A stretch of 64,000 nt of DNA, from contig CAWIVJ010000019.1 in assembly GCA_963839525.1 (NCBI GenBank), positions 89,993 to 153,992 of the forward strand. The letters are read 5' to 3'. The position numbers and the translations under genes are program-made. Positions 34,461-43,472 of the stretch are shown piece after piece (the first letter of the stretch is position 1; each line of letters opens with the position of its first letter). A model generated the notes under the pieces. It searched no databases and was not told where the DNA came from. It saw only the letters and a program-made list of their open reading frames with translations. The DNA is from CAWIVJ01 sp963839525 (GTDB lineage Bacteria; Cyanobacteriota; Vampirovibrionia; Gastranaerophilales; Gastranaerophilaceae).

Positions 34461-35816
34461 ATGGAAAAAATTGTTATCATAGGAGGTGTTGCAGCAGGAA
34501 CAAAAGCTGCAGCCAAATCAAAACGATTAAAGCCGGATGCTGAAATCAATATTTATACCGATGATACTCATGTGTCTTATTCAGCATGCGGTTTGCCATT
34601 TTTTATTGAAGGTAATTTTGATGATTATGAAGAGCTTATTGCAAGAACTCCTGAAGAATTTGAAGAAAGCGGTATTCATATACATCTTTTGCATAAATGT
34701 ATAAAAATTTTACCCGATAAAAAACAAGTTATTATACTTGATTTAGAAAAAAATCAAGAAATAACTGTTGAATATGACAAATTAGTTATTGCAACAGGCG
34801 CAAGACCTTTTATCCCTCCGATTAAAAATGTTGATTTAAAAAATATTTTTAAATTGCGAACTTTAGAAGATGGTATAAACATCAAAGAAAAAGTTCTCCA
34901 ATCCAAACATGCAACAATTGTCGGCGGAGGTTATATAGGTATTGAACTTCTGGAAGCATTTGTTAAACAGGGGCTTCAGGTTGTAATGGTTGAATTTGCT
35001 CCGACCATAATGCCAATGTTTGACGAAGAGATTTCGAATCTAATTAAAAAACATATTTTAGATAAAGACGCTAAACAAGTTAAAATAATCAACTCTGATT
35101 CTGTTGTTGAATTTTGGGGACAAGATAAAGTTCAAGGTATTAAAACAAAAAACGGAATTGAATTTGAAACGGATTTAGCAATAGTTGCAACCGGTGTAAA
35201 ACCAAACGTTGAAATAGCTGCTGAAGCAGGAATTGAACTTGGGGAAACAGGCGCTATTAAAGTCAATAAAAATATGCAAACAAATATCCAAGATATTTAT
35301 GCTGCGGGTGATTGTGTTGAAAAAACACAGATTGTTTCAAAAACTCCAACATGGATTCCGCTTGGTTCTACAGCAAATAAAGAAGGTCGCTGCGCAGCAA
35401 ATAATTTATGTGGGGGAAAAGACTACTTTAAGGGAATTTTAGGCTCTGCCGTAACAAGATACTTTGGTTTGACTATGTCTATTACAGGATTAACAGAAAG
35501 ACAAGCATTAAAACTTGGCTATGAACCGGTTTCAATAATGGTTACAAAATTAGATAAAGTCAGCTACATGCCTGAAGCTAAAAATATTACAATAAAACTT
35601 ATTGCAGATAAAAAAACAAGACAAATTTTAGGAGCACAGGCAATTGGCTGCGGTGATGCAGATAAAAGAGTAAATACTGTTGCTACAGGATTGATTTGTC
35701 ATATGACAGCTGACCATTTTTTACGAAGTGATTTAACATATGCTCCTCCATATTCACCAAGCATAGATCCGCTTTTAACAGCTGCTGAAAAATTGGTTGA
35801 AAAATTAAATGAATAA
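34461..35816 (+). CDS. CoA-disulfide reductase / NADH oxidase family flavoprotein, 451 aa
   Basis: FAD-dependent pyridine nucleotide-disulfide oxidoreductase with a single active Cys. FAD-binding VIIGGVAAGTKAAAKSKR (residues ~4-21), redox Cys in SYSACGLPFFIEG (about 43), NAD(P)H-binding ATIVGGGYIGIELLE (about 152), second FAD motif DIYAAGDCVE (about 277) and the dimerisation domain ending DPLLTAAEKL. Reduces CoA disulfide, persulfides or O2; the exact substrate is not readable. Follows the CMD protein, forming an oxidative-stress group. Confidence 0.88.
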   Translation: MEKIVIIGGVAAGTKAAAKSKRLKPDAEINIYTDDTHVSYSACGLPFFIEGNFDDYEELIARTPEEFEESGIHIHLLHKCIKILPDKKQVIILDLEKNQEITVEYDKLVIATGARPFIPPIKNVDLKNIFKLRTLEDGINIKEKVLQSKHATIVGGGYIGIELLEAFVKQGLQVVMVEFAPTIMPMFDEEISNLIKKHILDKDAKQVKIINSDSVVEFWGQDKVQGIKTKNGIEFETDLAIVATGVKPNVEIAAEAGIELGETGAIKVNKNMQTNIQDIYAAGDCVEKTQIVSKTPTWIPLGSTANKEGRCAANNLCGGKDYFKGILGSAVTRYFGLTMSITGLTERQALKLGYEPVSIMVTKLDKVSYMPEAKNITIKLIADKKTRQILGAQAIGCGDADKRVNTVATGLICHMTADHFLRSDLTYAPPYSPSIDPLLTAAEKLVEKLNE

Positions 35817-35860
35817 CCGAATATTAATATTTTTAGGCAAAAATATATCAAAATTACATT

Positions 35861-36397
35861 TTAATATAAACGCCCTTTCGTACTTAGATTAATTGCAGAG
35901 AGTATATCATTAGTTATTTTTTGAATATTTACCACAATAGCGTTATCTATGGGCTTGCCTTCTCTTACTTCTTTTATACTTTTATTTGCGTCTGAAAGAA
36001 TCTTAGTATCTTCAAAATTTGATTTTATAATATAATTTTTTAATAACCTAAAAAGATTTGTTTTATCGCCAAGTAAAAACCCTATTGTTTCATCATCCGG
36101 CTTATCTATTTTAGACAGCTCAAATATATCATCAACAAACCTATTAACATGCTCAATATCATTTTCATTTAAAAATACTTCCACCTTGCCTCCTTTTTCT
36201 TTTAGAAGGTTGTATAAATCATCTAATGATTTCTCCGGTAATATTTCCTTGAGATTTTTCAACAAAAATGTCATCCTATACCTATTTAGTTCTTTTACAA
36301 CCCTTATTTCTTTTAGGTCAAATAATTTTGCGCTAAAGTTTGTTTGTTTGTTTGTTTGTTTGGTTGGTTGTATTACGCCAATATTTTGTATTCTCAT
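35861..36397 (-). CDS. Hypothetical protein with FKG-type leader and tetranucleotide repeat, 178 aa
   Basis: Unrecognised. It begins MRIQNIGVIQPTKQTNKQTN followed by FSAK, the leader pattern shared with other genes here, and continues as a helical charged protein (YNLLKEKGGKVEVFLNENDI; VDDIFELSKIDKPDDETIGF). The Thr-Lys-Gln-Thr-Asn stretch is coded by six GTTT units and two GGTT units on the plus strand. GGAGAGG is a strong ribosome site. No membrane span. A change in repeat number would shift the frame about 20 codons in. Confidence 0.6.
   Translation of the reverse strand: MRIQNIGVIQPTKQTNKQTNFSAKLFDLKEIRVVKELNRYRMTFLLKNLKEILPEKSLDDLYNLLKEKGGKVEVFLNENDIEHVNRFVDDIFELSKIDKPDDETIGFLLGDKTNLFRLLKNYIIKSNFEDTKILSDANKSIKEVREGKPIDNAIVVNIQKITNDILSAINLSTKGRLY
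36338..36370. repeat. Tetranucleotide microsatellite (GTTT)6 plus GGTT units in the 5' coding region
   Basis: Plus strand: six GTTT units from 36338 to 36361 followed by GGTTGGTTG. It covers codons ~10-20 of the minus-strand gene. Because 4 is not a multiple of 3, slippage would switch the reading frame. Confidence 0.9.
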
Positions 36398-36579
36398 TTT
36401 CCTCTCCTTTAAAAAAAATATACCCTAATTATCTAAAATCACTAAAAAAAAATTTTGCTAATCAGGTTTATTTAATTTACAATTCTTAATATTTACAAAT
36501 CAGTTGAGTTTTGATACAATATTTTTATAAAAAAAAGTTAATAATATTTGTACAAATACAAGAAGAAACAGGGAGTAAT

Positions 36580-37968
36580 ATGTTCGGAATAATATTAGCA
36601 GGTGGTTCGGGGAGCCGATTGTGGCCTTTATCAAGGGAATTATACCCAAAACAGCTTTTAAGCCTTAATTCGGATAAAAGTCTCTTACAAACAACTTTTG
36701 AACGTTTAAATAATTTCATGCCTGCTGAAAATATTGTCAGTATAACCAACACAAAACATGTTACTAATGTAAGAATGCAGCTTGAAAATTTATCGGATGA
36801 AATTATGGTTTTATCCGAACCTTTAGCGAAAAATACAGCACCGGCTATTGCTGCTGCCATAAAATTTATTCAAACAAAAGAAGATGATCCTGTAATTTTA
36901 GTTGTGCCCTCCGATCATTTGATAAAAAACAATAAAAGATTCGCAGAGACAGTTAAAAAAGGAGAAAAATTAGCCCAAAAGGGTTATATTGTAACTTTCG
37001 GAATTGAGCCTGATTACCCTGAAACCGGTTACGGCTACATAAATATACTTAAACAGCCTATTTTAGAAGGATTTAAGGTTAAAGAATTTGTTGAAAAACC
37101 TAACAGTAAAACCGCAAAAAAATATATTGATGCAAAAACTTATTTTTGGAACAGCGGAATTTTTATGTTTAAAGCCTCCACAATGATTGAAGAAATAAAG
37201 AATCTGGCTCCTGATATATTTAAAATAATGGAAGAGATTGATTTTTCAGCTTCAGACAAAATCGAATACAACTTATTTGATAAAATGCCAAGCATATCAA
37301 TAGATTATGCAATTATGGAAAAATCCGACAAGATTGCTCTTGTAAAACTGGAAAGTGATTGGAATGATTTAGGATCCTGGCAATCAATTTATGATGTAAG
37401 CCGGAAAGATGAAAATAACAATGTAATGATAGGTCATGTTTTAGATGAAAATTCTAAAAATTCACTTGTTTACGCTTCTTCAAAACTCGTTGCCACAATA
37501 GGATTGGAAGATACTGTTTTAGTAGAGACAGAAGATGCTATTCTTGCATGCAAAAAAGATAAAACTCAAGATGTTAAAAAGATTTTTGAAAAGCTTAAAA
37601 AAGAAAAAGATAATACACATCTTGTTCACAAAACAGTTTACCGTCCTTGGGGATTTTATACTGTTCTTGGACAGGGAAAAGGATTTTTAACAAAATTAAT
37701 TCATGTCAATACAGGTCAGAAATTATCGGTTCAGTCTCATAATCACAGAAGCGAACACTGGGTTGTACTTTCTGGTACAGCTAAAGTTATTTTAGAAAAT
37801 GAAGAACATATTCTGCCTCCGGGTAAAAGCCTTGATATCCCGGTTAAATCAATTCATTCGCTTCAAAACCCTTATGAAGAAGAACTTGAAATAATTGAGG
37901 TTCAGCTTGGTGAATTACTTGTAGAAGATGATATAGTACGCTACGAAGATATTTACGGTAGAGTTTAA
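36580..37968 (+). CDS. manC: Mannose-1-phosphate guanylyltransferase / mannose-6-phosphate isomerase, 462 aa
   Basis: Makes GDP-mannose for surface polysaccharides. Nucleotidyltransferase signature GGSGSRLWPLSRELYPKQLL (residues ~9-28), NTAPAIAAAIKFI, VVPSDHLI and YGYINI. The C-terminal cupin (isomerase half) starts near YRPWGFYTVLGQG and has SVQSHNHRSEHWVVLSGTA. ATG 36580 is chosen because the protein motif starts there and AGGGAG lies upstream; an upstream extension has no family match. A mannosyl-phosphate mutase gene lies 2 kb away on the other strand. Confidence 0.93.
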   Translation: MFGIILAGGSGSRLWPLSRELYPKQLLSLNSDKSLLQTTFERLNNFMPAENIVSITNTKHVTNVRMQLENLSDEIMVLSEPLAKNTAPAIAAAIKFIQTKEDDPVILVVPSDHLIKNNKRFAETVKKGEKLAQKGYIVTFGIEPDYPETGYGYINILKQPILEGFKVKEFVEKPNSKTAKKYIDAKTYFWNSGIFMFKASTMIEEIKNLAPDIFKIMEEIDFSASDKIEYNLFDKMPSISIDYAIMEKSDKIALVKLESDWNDLGSWQSIYDVSRKDENNNVMIGHVLDENSKNSLVYASSKLVATIGLEDTVLVETEDAILACKKDKTQDVKKIFEKLKKEKDNTHLVHKTVYRPWGFYTVLGQGKGFLTKLIHVNTGQKLSVQSHNHRSEHWVVLSGTAKVILENEEHILPPGKSLDIPVKSIHSLQNPYEEELEIIEVQLGELLVEDDIVRYEDIYGRV

Positions 37969-37979
37969 TTGCTTTTAGA

Positions 37980-40139
37980 TTATTTTTTTAATTTCGGGGG
38001 TAAGTTTTTATTACTATATATAAAATAATAATTATATTCCTCTAATTTTGGTCTTAGAACTCCCGTTATATAAATATATTTAAGTTTTTTTTCTTCCAAA
38101 AAGTCTTTTGTTGCTACACATTTTACCTGATAAGGAGCCGCTTCAATAGATTTTGGAATTGATATATTTTTAAGATAAAAGCAAGGAACTTTATTTTTTC
38201 TTGATATAAAGACCTTTTTTCCAACAATTTTATAATCATTTTTTCTGTTTTCGTAATCTTTTATAAGAGTTGAGCTTTGTTCTTTATTTGGAAAAATCAC
38301 TAAATTATATTTACTAAAGTCTATTTTTGAAGCATTTTCCATCGTTCTAAAATCAATTTTATAACCTTCAAATTCTAAAGTTTTAATCAGATAAATATTA
38401 TCCGGGCTACTTATAAATGCCAAAATCTTATTATTTTTATCAAAGCGGTTTCTAATATTTTTATTTAAAAGACAAGAAGAATTACTGTATGCAGGATTTT
38501 CTTGATAACCTTTACAAACAGATATTTCCCTTAAATATGTAATTGAAGGGTGTTTTATTAAAATTTTAACTATTTTTGAAAGCGGTCTTGCCCATAAATT
38601 AGTTGAAACAAAAATTAAATAAAATAAAGAAAATAAAACTATTATATATTTCAACGGATTTTTTTTTGATAAATAAGAATAAACCAGAACAGGAGAGGAT
38701 AAAACCATAAAAGACATAATAAATCTAACGCTAAATGACATATAAACTAAAGTATATGAAATTGCTAAAAGATTTATTATAAAAAGAAAAGCAAAAGCAA
38801 ATATAAATCGCGTTTTAGTTGATTTCGGATTTAAAATCGGCTTTAATAAAGCTATAATTAGACAAGGCAGGTAAACCAAAAAGCCTAAAACCCCCGAACC
38901 CATAACAGGTTCCAATAAGGAACGGTTAACGATATAGGGTGTGGTATAAAGCCCATCTTTAACAGAATTTAAGTGCAAAGCATTTAAAGTTAAATTTCTT
39001 ATATGCTGTATATGCGGATTTAAATAATCAGCCCACCTAAATCCTGTAAAATCGAAAAACATAAAGATATACTTTATAAAACTCGCAAGTAGTCCCTTAA
39101 TCCCATAGTAATTTTTTGTAACAACTATAATGCTTTGGCTTCCCATAAAATTTGAAAACTGTAAAAAATTTAAAATATAGTTATAAGAAGAAAAAATAAG
39201 AAAATTTACTAACCCGAAACCTAAAAACCACCCAAAAGGTTTATATTTTTTAAAATGAGCACAAAGTGCAAGCATAAAAAGTCCGACTCCCGGAATCATT
39301 AATATAGATGTGGTTTTTGTTCCGATTGCCATTGCATATGCTAAAGCTGACATAAAAACAGGTGTTTTATTACCCGTTTTAAGAGCATTCCAAAATAAAA
39401 ATATGCTTGAGATTACAAGTCCCACAACAATTATATCTGTTTCTGTTCCGGAAACTTGTACTATTAATGAGGCAAAAGAAGACAATATAAAAATAACCCA
39501 AAGCCTCTTTCTAACACAGTATCCTAAATATCCCAGAATATTGTAAACTGAAATGATTGACAATAAATATCCCACAAATGAGAAAAATCCTAAAAATACA
39601 TCTTTTTTTATAAATAAAAGAACCCAGGAATATAATATCTCAGAATTAATCGGTAAACATAAATTTCTTATATCTGCTATATCAAAATGTTTTAAATTGC
39701 CCTGAAAATTCCAAAAAAGACTTCTTGCCACATGATAAGATTCTGCATCAGCATTTGTTATAGGCATAAGAAAACACAAAGTTAATGCTGAAATTATAAA
39801 TATTGTAAAACCTATATATAATACAAATAAAGATTTATCAAGCTTAAAAGAATTTATAACACTATTTTTAAAATCCCTTAAATTAAGTATCCACAACGGG
39901 CGTTTATTTTTGTTCCAAAAATAAACGCCCGTTGTTAAAAACAAAAAATTTCCGACAAGCACGTATACTTCTTTTATTTCATTAAATAACGATAAGATTT
40001 CAAACGTTAAAACCAGTTGAGCAAAAGCAATTAAGAACAAATAAATAAATCCTAGAATACTTTTTTTTGGTGCGATTAGACTGGTTATAAAATATGACGA
40101 TAAAAATACAAATAAGAAAGAAATAAAAAACAGTAGCAT
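37980..40139 (-). CDS. GT39-like multi-span membrane glycosyltransferase, 719 aa
   Basis: About 13 membrane spans in the first ~530 residues and a soluble C-terminal tail of ~190 residues. The first large loop has PITNADAESYHVARSLFW (about residues 125-142), the acidic D-x-E/D motif of lipid-sugar-dependent GT-C enzymes (PMT/ArnT), followed by LPINSEILYSWVLL. Such enzymes move sugars from a polyprenyl phosphate carrier outside the cytoplasmic membrane. Its place between manC and manB suggests mannose, an inference. A 41-nt perfect hairpin lies in the coding sequence at 39894-39934. Confidence 0.75.
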   Translation of the reverse strand: MLLFFISFLFVFLSSYFITSLIAPKKSILGFIYLFLIAFAQLVLTFEILSLFNEIKEVYVLVGNFLFLTTGVYFWNKNKRPLWILNLRDFKNSVINSFKLDKSLFVLYIGFTIFIISALTLCFLMPITNADAESYHVARSLFWNFQGNLKHFDIADIRNLCLPINSEILYSWVLLFIKKDVFLGFFSFVGYLLSIISVYNILGYLGYCVRKRLWVIFILSSFASLIVQVSGTETDIIVVGLVISSIFLFWNALKTGNKTPVFMSALAYAMAIGTKTTSILMIPGVGLFMLALCAHFKKYKPFGWFLGFGLVNFLIFSSYNYILNFLQFSNFMGSQSIIVVTKNYYGIKGLLASFIKYIFMFFDFTGFRWADYLNPHIQHIRNLTLNALHLNSVKDGLYTTPYIVNRSLLEPVMGSGVLGFLVYLPCLIIALLKPILNPKSTKTRFIFAFAFLFIINLLAISYTLVYMSFSVRFIMSFMVLSSPVLVYSYLSKKNPLKYIIVLFSLFYLIFVSTNLWARPLSKIVKILIKHPSITYLREISVCKGYQENPAYSNSSCLLNKNIRNRFDKNNKILAFISSPDNIYLIKTLEFEGYKIDFRTMENASKIDFSKYNLVIFPNKEQSSTLIKDYENRKNDYKIVGKKVFISRKNKVPCFYLKNISIPKSIEAAPYQVKCVATKDFLEEKKLKYIYITGVLRPKLEEYNYYFIYSNKNLPPKLKK
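39894..39934. repeat. 41-nt perfect hairpin inside the glycosyltransferase gene
   Basis: CAACGGGCGTTTATTTTT (39894-39911), loop GTTCC, and its exact reverse complement (39917-39934): 18 bp stem. It encodes TTGVYFWNKNKRPLW between membrane segments 2 and 3. No relation in sequence to the pdxA palindrome. Confidence 0.95.
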
Positions 40140-40143
40140 TAAC

Positions 40144-41613
40144 TTATACTTTCAGAATTTTTTCTAAAATTCCCACCATAATTTTCTCATAATTTTGTGC
40201 TTCTTTTTCGGTTTCAGCCTCAAAACGAAGTGTGAAAACGGGTTCGGTATTGCTTTGCCGAATTAAAGCAAAACCGCCGTTAAAAATTATGCGCATTCCA
40301 TCGATAGTGACAATATCCTTTATTTTTGAACCGAATATATCCGGATTATCTTTTACCGTTTTTTCAAAAGTCCATAAAGTAGGCTTTTTTAATTCATCAG
40401 GACATGGAAAGCGAACCTCATGAGAAGAAAATACGTTATGAAACGGACTTAAAAGTTGCTCAATTCTAAATTCAGGATTTTTTCTTTTTTTATTGGCAAC
40501 AATTTCAATAATTCTGCAGCCTGCATATATTGCATCATCAAATCCGTAATATCTATCTTTAAAGAAAATATGTCCGCTCATTTCTCCTGCTAAAACAGCA
40601 TTAACTTCTTTCATTTTGCTTTTAATAAAACCGTGACCTGTTTTACACATAATAGCACTTGCGCCCATTTCATTGATTTTATCATAAAGAACCTGAGAAC
40701 ATTTAACTTCAGATACAATAATCGGCTTTTTAGATGCATCTCTCATCTTTTCTATAACGTCTTGAGCATATATTAAAAGCAATTTATCTCCTGTCATAGA
40801 AAAGCCCCGAGAATCAATAACTCCTATTCTGTCAGAATCTCCGTCAAAAGCTATTCCAAAATCTGCATTATTTTCGACAACAGCTTTTTTTATATCCGTT
40901 AAAGTTTTTTCATCGCTGGGATTCGGGTGATGATGAGGAAAATTTCCGTTAGGGTTTGAATATAATTCAATAACTTCACATCCTAATGCTCTGTATAAAT
41001 TTGGTGCAACAACTCCGCCGGTAGCATTGGCACTATCTACAACAACTTTAACCCCTTCACCGACTCTACCGAAGTTTTTAACCATAACATCTGTATAGTC
41101 CGGTATTAAATCGTAATTTTTAGTTTTTCCAACATTACCGGACAATGTATTATTTTCAATCTCTTGCAGTGTGAATTCTTTTATTTCCTGTATTTTTGCC
41201 TCATTTAAAGATTGAGCGTTAAAAGTCATTTTTAAACCGTTATATTGAGGTGGGTTATGACTTGCAGTAACAATTAAAGAACCTAAAATATCATTTCCTT
41301 CCGTTACTCTTGGATCTAAACCTACAATTTCAGAATAATAACCTATTGGGGTTGGAGCAAGTCCTAAATCAACAACATTTGCTCCCGTGGAAATTACACC
41401 CTTAGTAAGAGCTGCTACAAGAGAAGGTGAGTGGTTTCGTGCATCTCTAACAATTGTAATCCATATTTCACAAGGATTTTTTTTGCTGTATTTGGATACG
41501 TATTTTATAAAACCTTTACCTATATAATAAAATAAATCTTCTGTTATATTTTTGCCATAAATGCCTCTAATGTCATTTTTTCCGAATACTGCGTCAGAAA
41601 TTTGTACCACCAT
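40144..41613 (-). CDS. manB: Phosphomannomutase/phosphoglucomutase, 489 aa
   Basis: Converts mannose-6-P (or glucose-6-P) to the 1-phosphate, feeding ManC. Active-site blocks: FGKNDIRGIYG at the start, phosphoserine loop VTASHNPPQYNGLKM (about residue 114), metal loop AFDGDSDRIGV (about 254), sugar loop AGEMSGHIFF (about 343) and phosphate loop RQSNTEPVFTLRFEA (about 455), as in AlgC/ManB. Start ATG preceded by AGGAGG. The 5-bp gap to the glycosyltransferase gene indicates one operon. It is distinct from the larger mutase at 17.0-19.3 kb. Confidence 0.9.
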   Translation of the reverse strand: MVVQISDAVFGKNDIRGIYGKNITEDLFYYIGKGFIKYVSKYSKKNPCEIWITIVRDARNHSPSLVAALTKGVISTGANVVDLGLAPTPIGYYSEIVGLDPRVTEGNDILGSLIVTASHNPPQYNGLKMTFNAQSLNEAKIQEIKEFTLQEIENNTLSGNVGKTKNYDLIPDYTDVMVKNFGRVGEGVKVVVDSANATGGVVAPNLYRALGCEVIELYSNPNGNFPHHHPNPSDEKTLTDIKKAVVENNADFGIAFDGDSDRIGVIDSRGFSMTGDKLLLIYAQDVIEKMRDASKKPIIVSEVKCSQVLYDKINEMGASAIMCKTGHGFIKSKMKEVNAVLAGEMSGHIFFKDRYYGFDDAIYAGCRIIEIVANKKRKNPEFRIEQLLSPFHNVFSSHEVRFPCPDELKKPTLWTFEKTVKDNPDIFGSKIKDIVTIDGMRIIFNGGFALIRQSNTEPVFTLRFEAETEKEAQNYEKIMVGILEKILKV

Positions 41614-41669
41614 CGGTCCTCCTAATATTTTTATAAAATTAAATTTAATTTTTAAATTGCTACACCCTC

Positions 41670-41687
41670 TTTATAGTATACTATAAA
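41670..41687. promoter_or_regulatory. 18-bp palindrome abutting the permease start codon
   Basis: TTTATAGTATACTATAAA is a perfect palindrome ending 1 bp before the ATG at 41689. It overlaps a possible -10 element (TATAGT or TATACT) and leaves no room for a ribosome site. Confidence 0.55.
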
Positions 41688-41688
41688 A

Positions 41689-42573
41689 ATGGAAAAATTT
41701 TCATCATATTTATCAAATAACAAAACTTTTATGGGATGGGTTTTTATTTTACCGGCTCTGACCGGAACCTTTATTTTCATTATAATTCCTGTATTTTTTT
41801 CATTTGGCTTAAGCTTTATGAAATGGGATTTGCTTAATAAACCTGAATTTATCGGACTGGAAAATTATCTGGACATTTTTACATCGCCTCTGTTTGGAAA
41901 AATTCTGCTAAATACTTTTGTTTATGCCATCTCAACTTCAATTTTAGCTGTAATAATACCGCTTATACTGGCCTGTATTCTAAATTCAAAAATAAGAGGT
42001 TCAGAGTTTTTTAAAACAGCTTATTTTTTACCGTTTGTAACCCCAATGATAGTAATTGCAGTAATCTGGCAGTGGATTTTTGATCCTAATATCGGAATTC
42101 TAAATTACATTTTGAAACTCAATATTAATTGGCTTTATGATGCTGCTTTTGCTATGCCTGCAATCATAATCGTTTCTGTTTGGAAATTAATAGGTTATAA
42201 TATGGTAATTTTCCTTGCAGGTTTGAGTTCTCTGAACCAATCACTATTTGAAGCAGCAAAAATAGATGGAGCAAGCAAATTTGATACTTTCAGGTTTTTA
42301 ACGGTACCTCTATTATCTCCTACAATCTTTTTTGTAGTTGTAATTACCTGTATAAGCTCTTTTCAGGTTTTTGACTTAATTTATATGATGACTCAGGGCG
42401 GTCCGTTTGACAGCACAAATGTTTTAGTTTACGCAGTATATAAAAATGCTTTTGAATATTTTAAAATCGGTAATGCAAGTGCAATGGCATATGTTTTGTT
42501 TGCCATAATCTTTAGTTTAACAATTGCTCAATGGAAAATGAGAAAAAAGTTGGTTTATAATGAATTAGACTAA
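41689..42573 (+). CDS. Sugar ABC transporter permease (MalF/UgpA type), 294 aa
   Basis: Six-span binding-protein-dependent permease. FILPALTGTFIFIIIPVFFS is TM1; the EAA loop that contacts the ATPase is LFEAAKIDGASKFDTFRFLTVPLLSP (seen as LFEAAKIDGASKFDTF, then VPLLSP, about residues 187-212). It ends after TM6. No second permease, binding protein or ATPase adjoins; neighbours point the other way. No Shine-Dalgarno; a palindrome abuts the ATG, so leaderless translation is possible. Confidence 0.88.
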   Translation: MEKFSSYLSNNKTFMGWVFILPALTGTFIFIIIPVFFSFGLSFMKWDLLNKPEFIGLENYLDIFTSPLFGKILLNTFVYAISTSILAVIIPLILACILNSKIRGSEFFKTAYFLPFVTPMIVIAVIWQWIFDPNIGILNYILKLNINWLYDAAFAMPAIIIVSVWKLIGYNMVIFLAGLSSLNQSLFEAAKIDGASKFDTFRFLTVPLLSPTIFFVVVITCISSFQVFDLIYMMTQGGPFDSTNVLVYAVYKNAFEYFKIGNASAMAYVLFAIIFSLTIAQWKMRKKLVYNELD

Positions 42574-42590
42574 TTTTATTCCTTAAGATT

Positions 42591-43472
42591 TTATTCTAAT
42601 TTAATATAATTAGTATTTTTCCAACGCAAATCTATATATTTAATTGGTTTATCAAGTGTTTTAACTTGAGGCAATATTGACGATATTCTTTTTATTCTTT
42701 CAAAAACGCTATCGTCTAATTTCCCTATTCTTAAGCTAACAGTATTAATCTTTACATAAACATCCTGAGGATTTCTTACATCTATGTATTCAATCTCTTC
42801 ATCAGAATTTGCTTTTACAGCTTTTGCAACTTTTTCAATAAGTTTAACTTTTTCATTATCCCAGTTTCTGTAATCATCGCCTCTTGCCCCATAAGATAAA
42901 ACCAGAACGGTTTTAAATGATTTATCGAGGGGTATATATTCTCTGCCAATAAGTTTTCCTCCACTGGCAAAAAATGCAATGGGAGCAACATTTTCAGCAG
43001 GTGAAATTGTTAAAACAGGTACTCTTTCTTCAACAATTATTTGTAACCTGGCCGGATACCAGAATCTTCTGATATAAACATTTTCAATAGGATCAAGCTT
43101 CATAACATTATTTTTCATTTCGTCAGTTTCAAGCCTGTAAATCGGTTTGTTAGGAAGCTTTGTTCGTCTAAGAGCCTCTAAAATCTTATGGGACGGCACT
43201 ATTTTATTATTCATAATCTCTAAATAAGGACTGTTTATAGTATTGAAAATGTTTCTGTTTAAAAACCACTGGGGCAACTTTAAAAGTTTATACCCTATAA
43301 AAATCAGTAAAAAAATTGTAAAAAATCTTATTAAAACACGAAAACGCCCCAGCCACATTTGGCTTTGGCGTACTTTTCTCTCCATACGATTTTTTTCTAA
43401 ACGTCTTTGAGTATAATACTGGCTTATTTGTTTTTCTTCATCATTTTGATTGTTGTATTCGTTTTCAGTCAT
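42591..43472 (-). CDS. ftsQ: Cell-division protein FtsQ (POTRA domain), 293 aa
   Basis: Bitopic divisome protein: a Lys/Arg-rich cytoplasmic tail (~50 residues), one span (FRVLIRFFTIFLLIFIGYKL), then a POTRA domain starting near PYLEIMNNKIVPSHKILEAL and VYIRRFWYPARLQIIVEERVP (FtsQ beta region). Sequence is divergent, but it is the last gene of murC-murB-ddl-ftsQ, the classic order. Its ATG overlaps the ddl stop (TAATG). Confidence 0.85.
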   Translation of the reverse strand: MTENEYNNQNDEEKQISQYYTQRRLEKNRMERKVRQSQMWLGRFRVLIRFFTIFLLIFIGYKLLKLPQWFLNRNIFNTINSPYLEIMNNKIVPSHKILEALRRTKLPNKPIYRLETDEMKNNVMKLDPIENVYIRRFWYPARLQIIVEERVPVLTISPAENVAPIAFFASGGKLIGREYIPLDKSFKTVLVLSYGARGDDYRNWDNEKVKLIEKVAKAVKANSDEEIEYIDVRNPQDVYVKINTVSLRIGKLDDSVFERIKRISSILPQVKTLDKPIKYIDLRWKNTNYIKLE

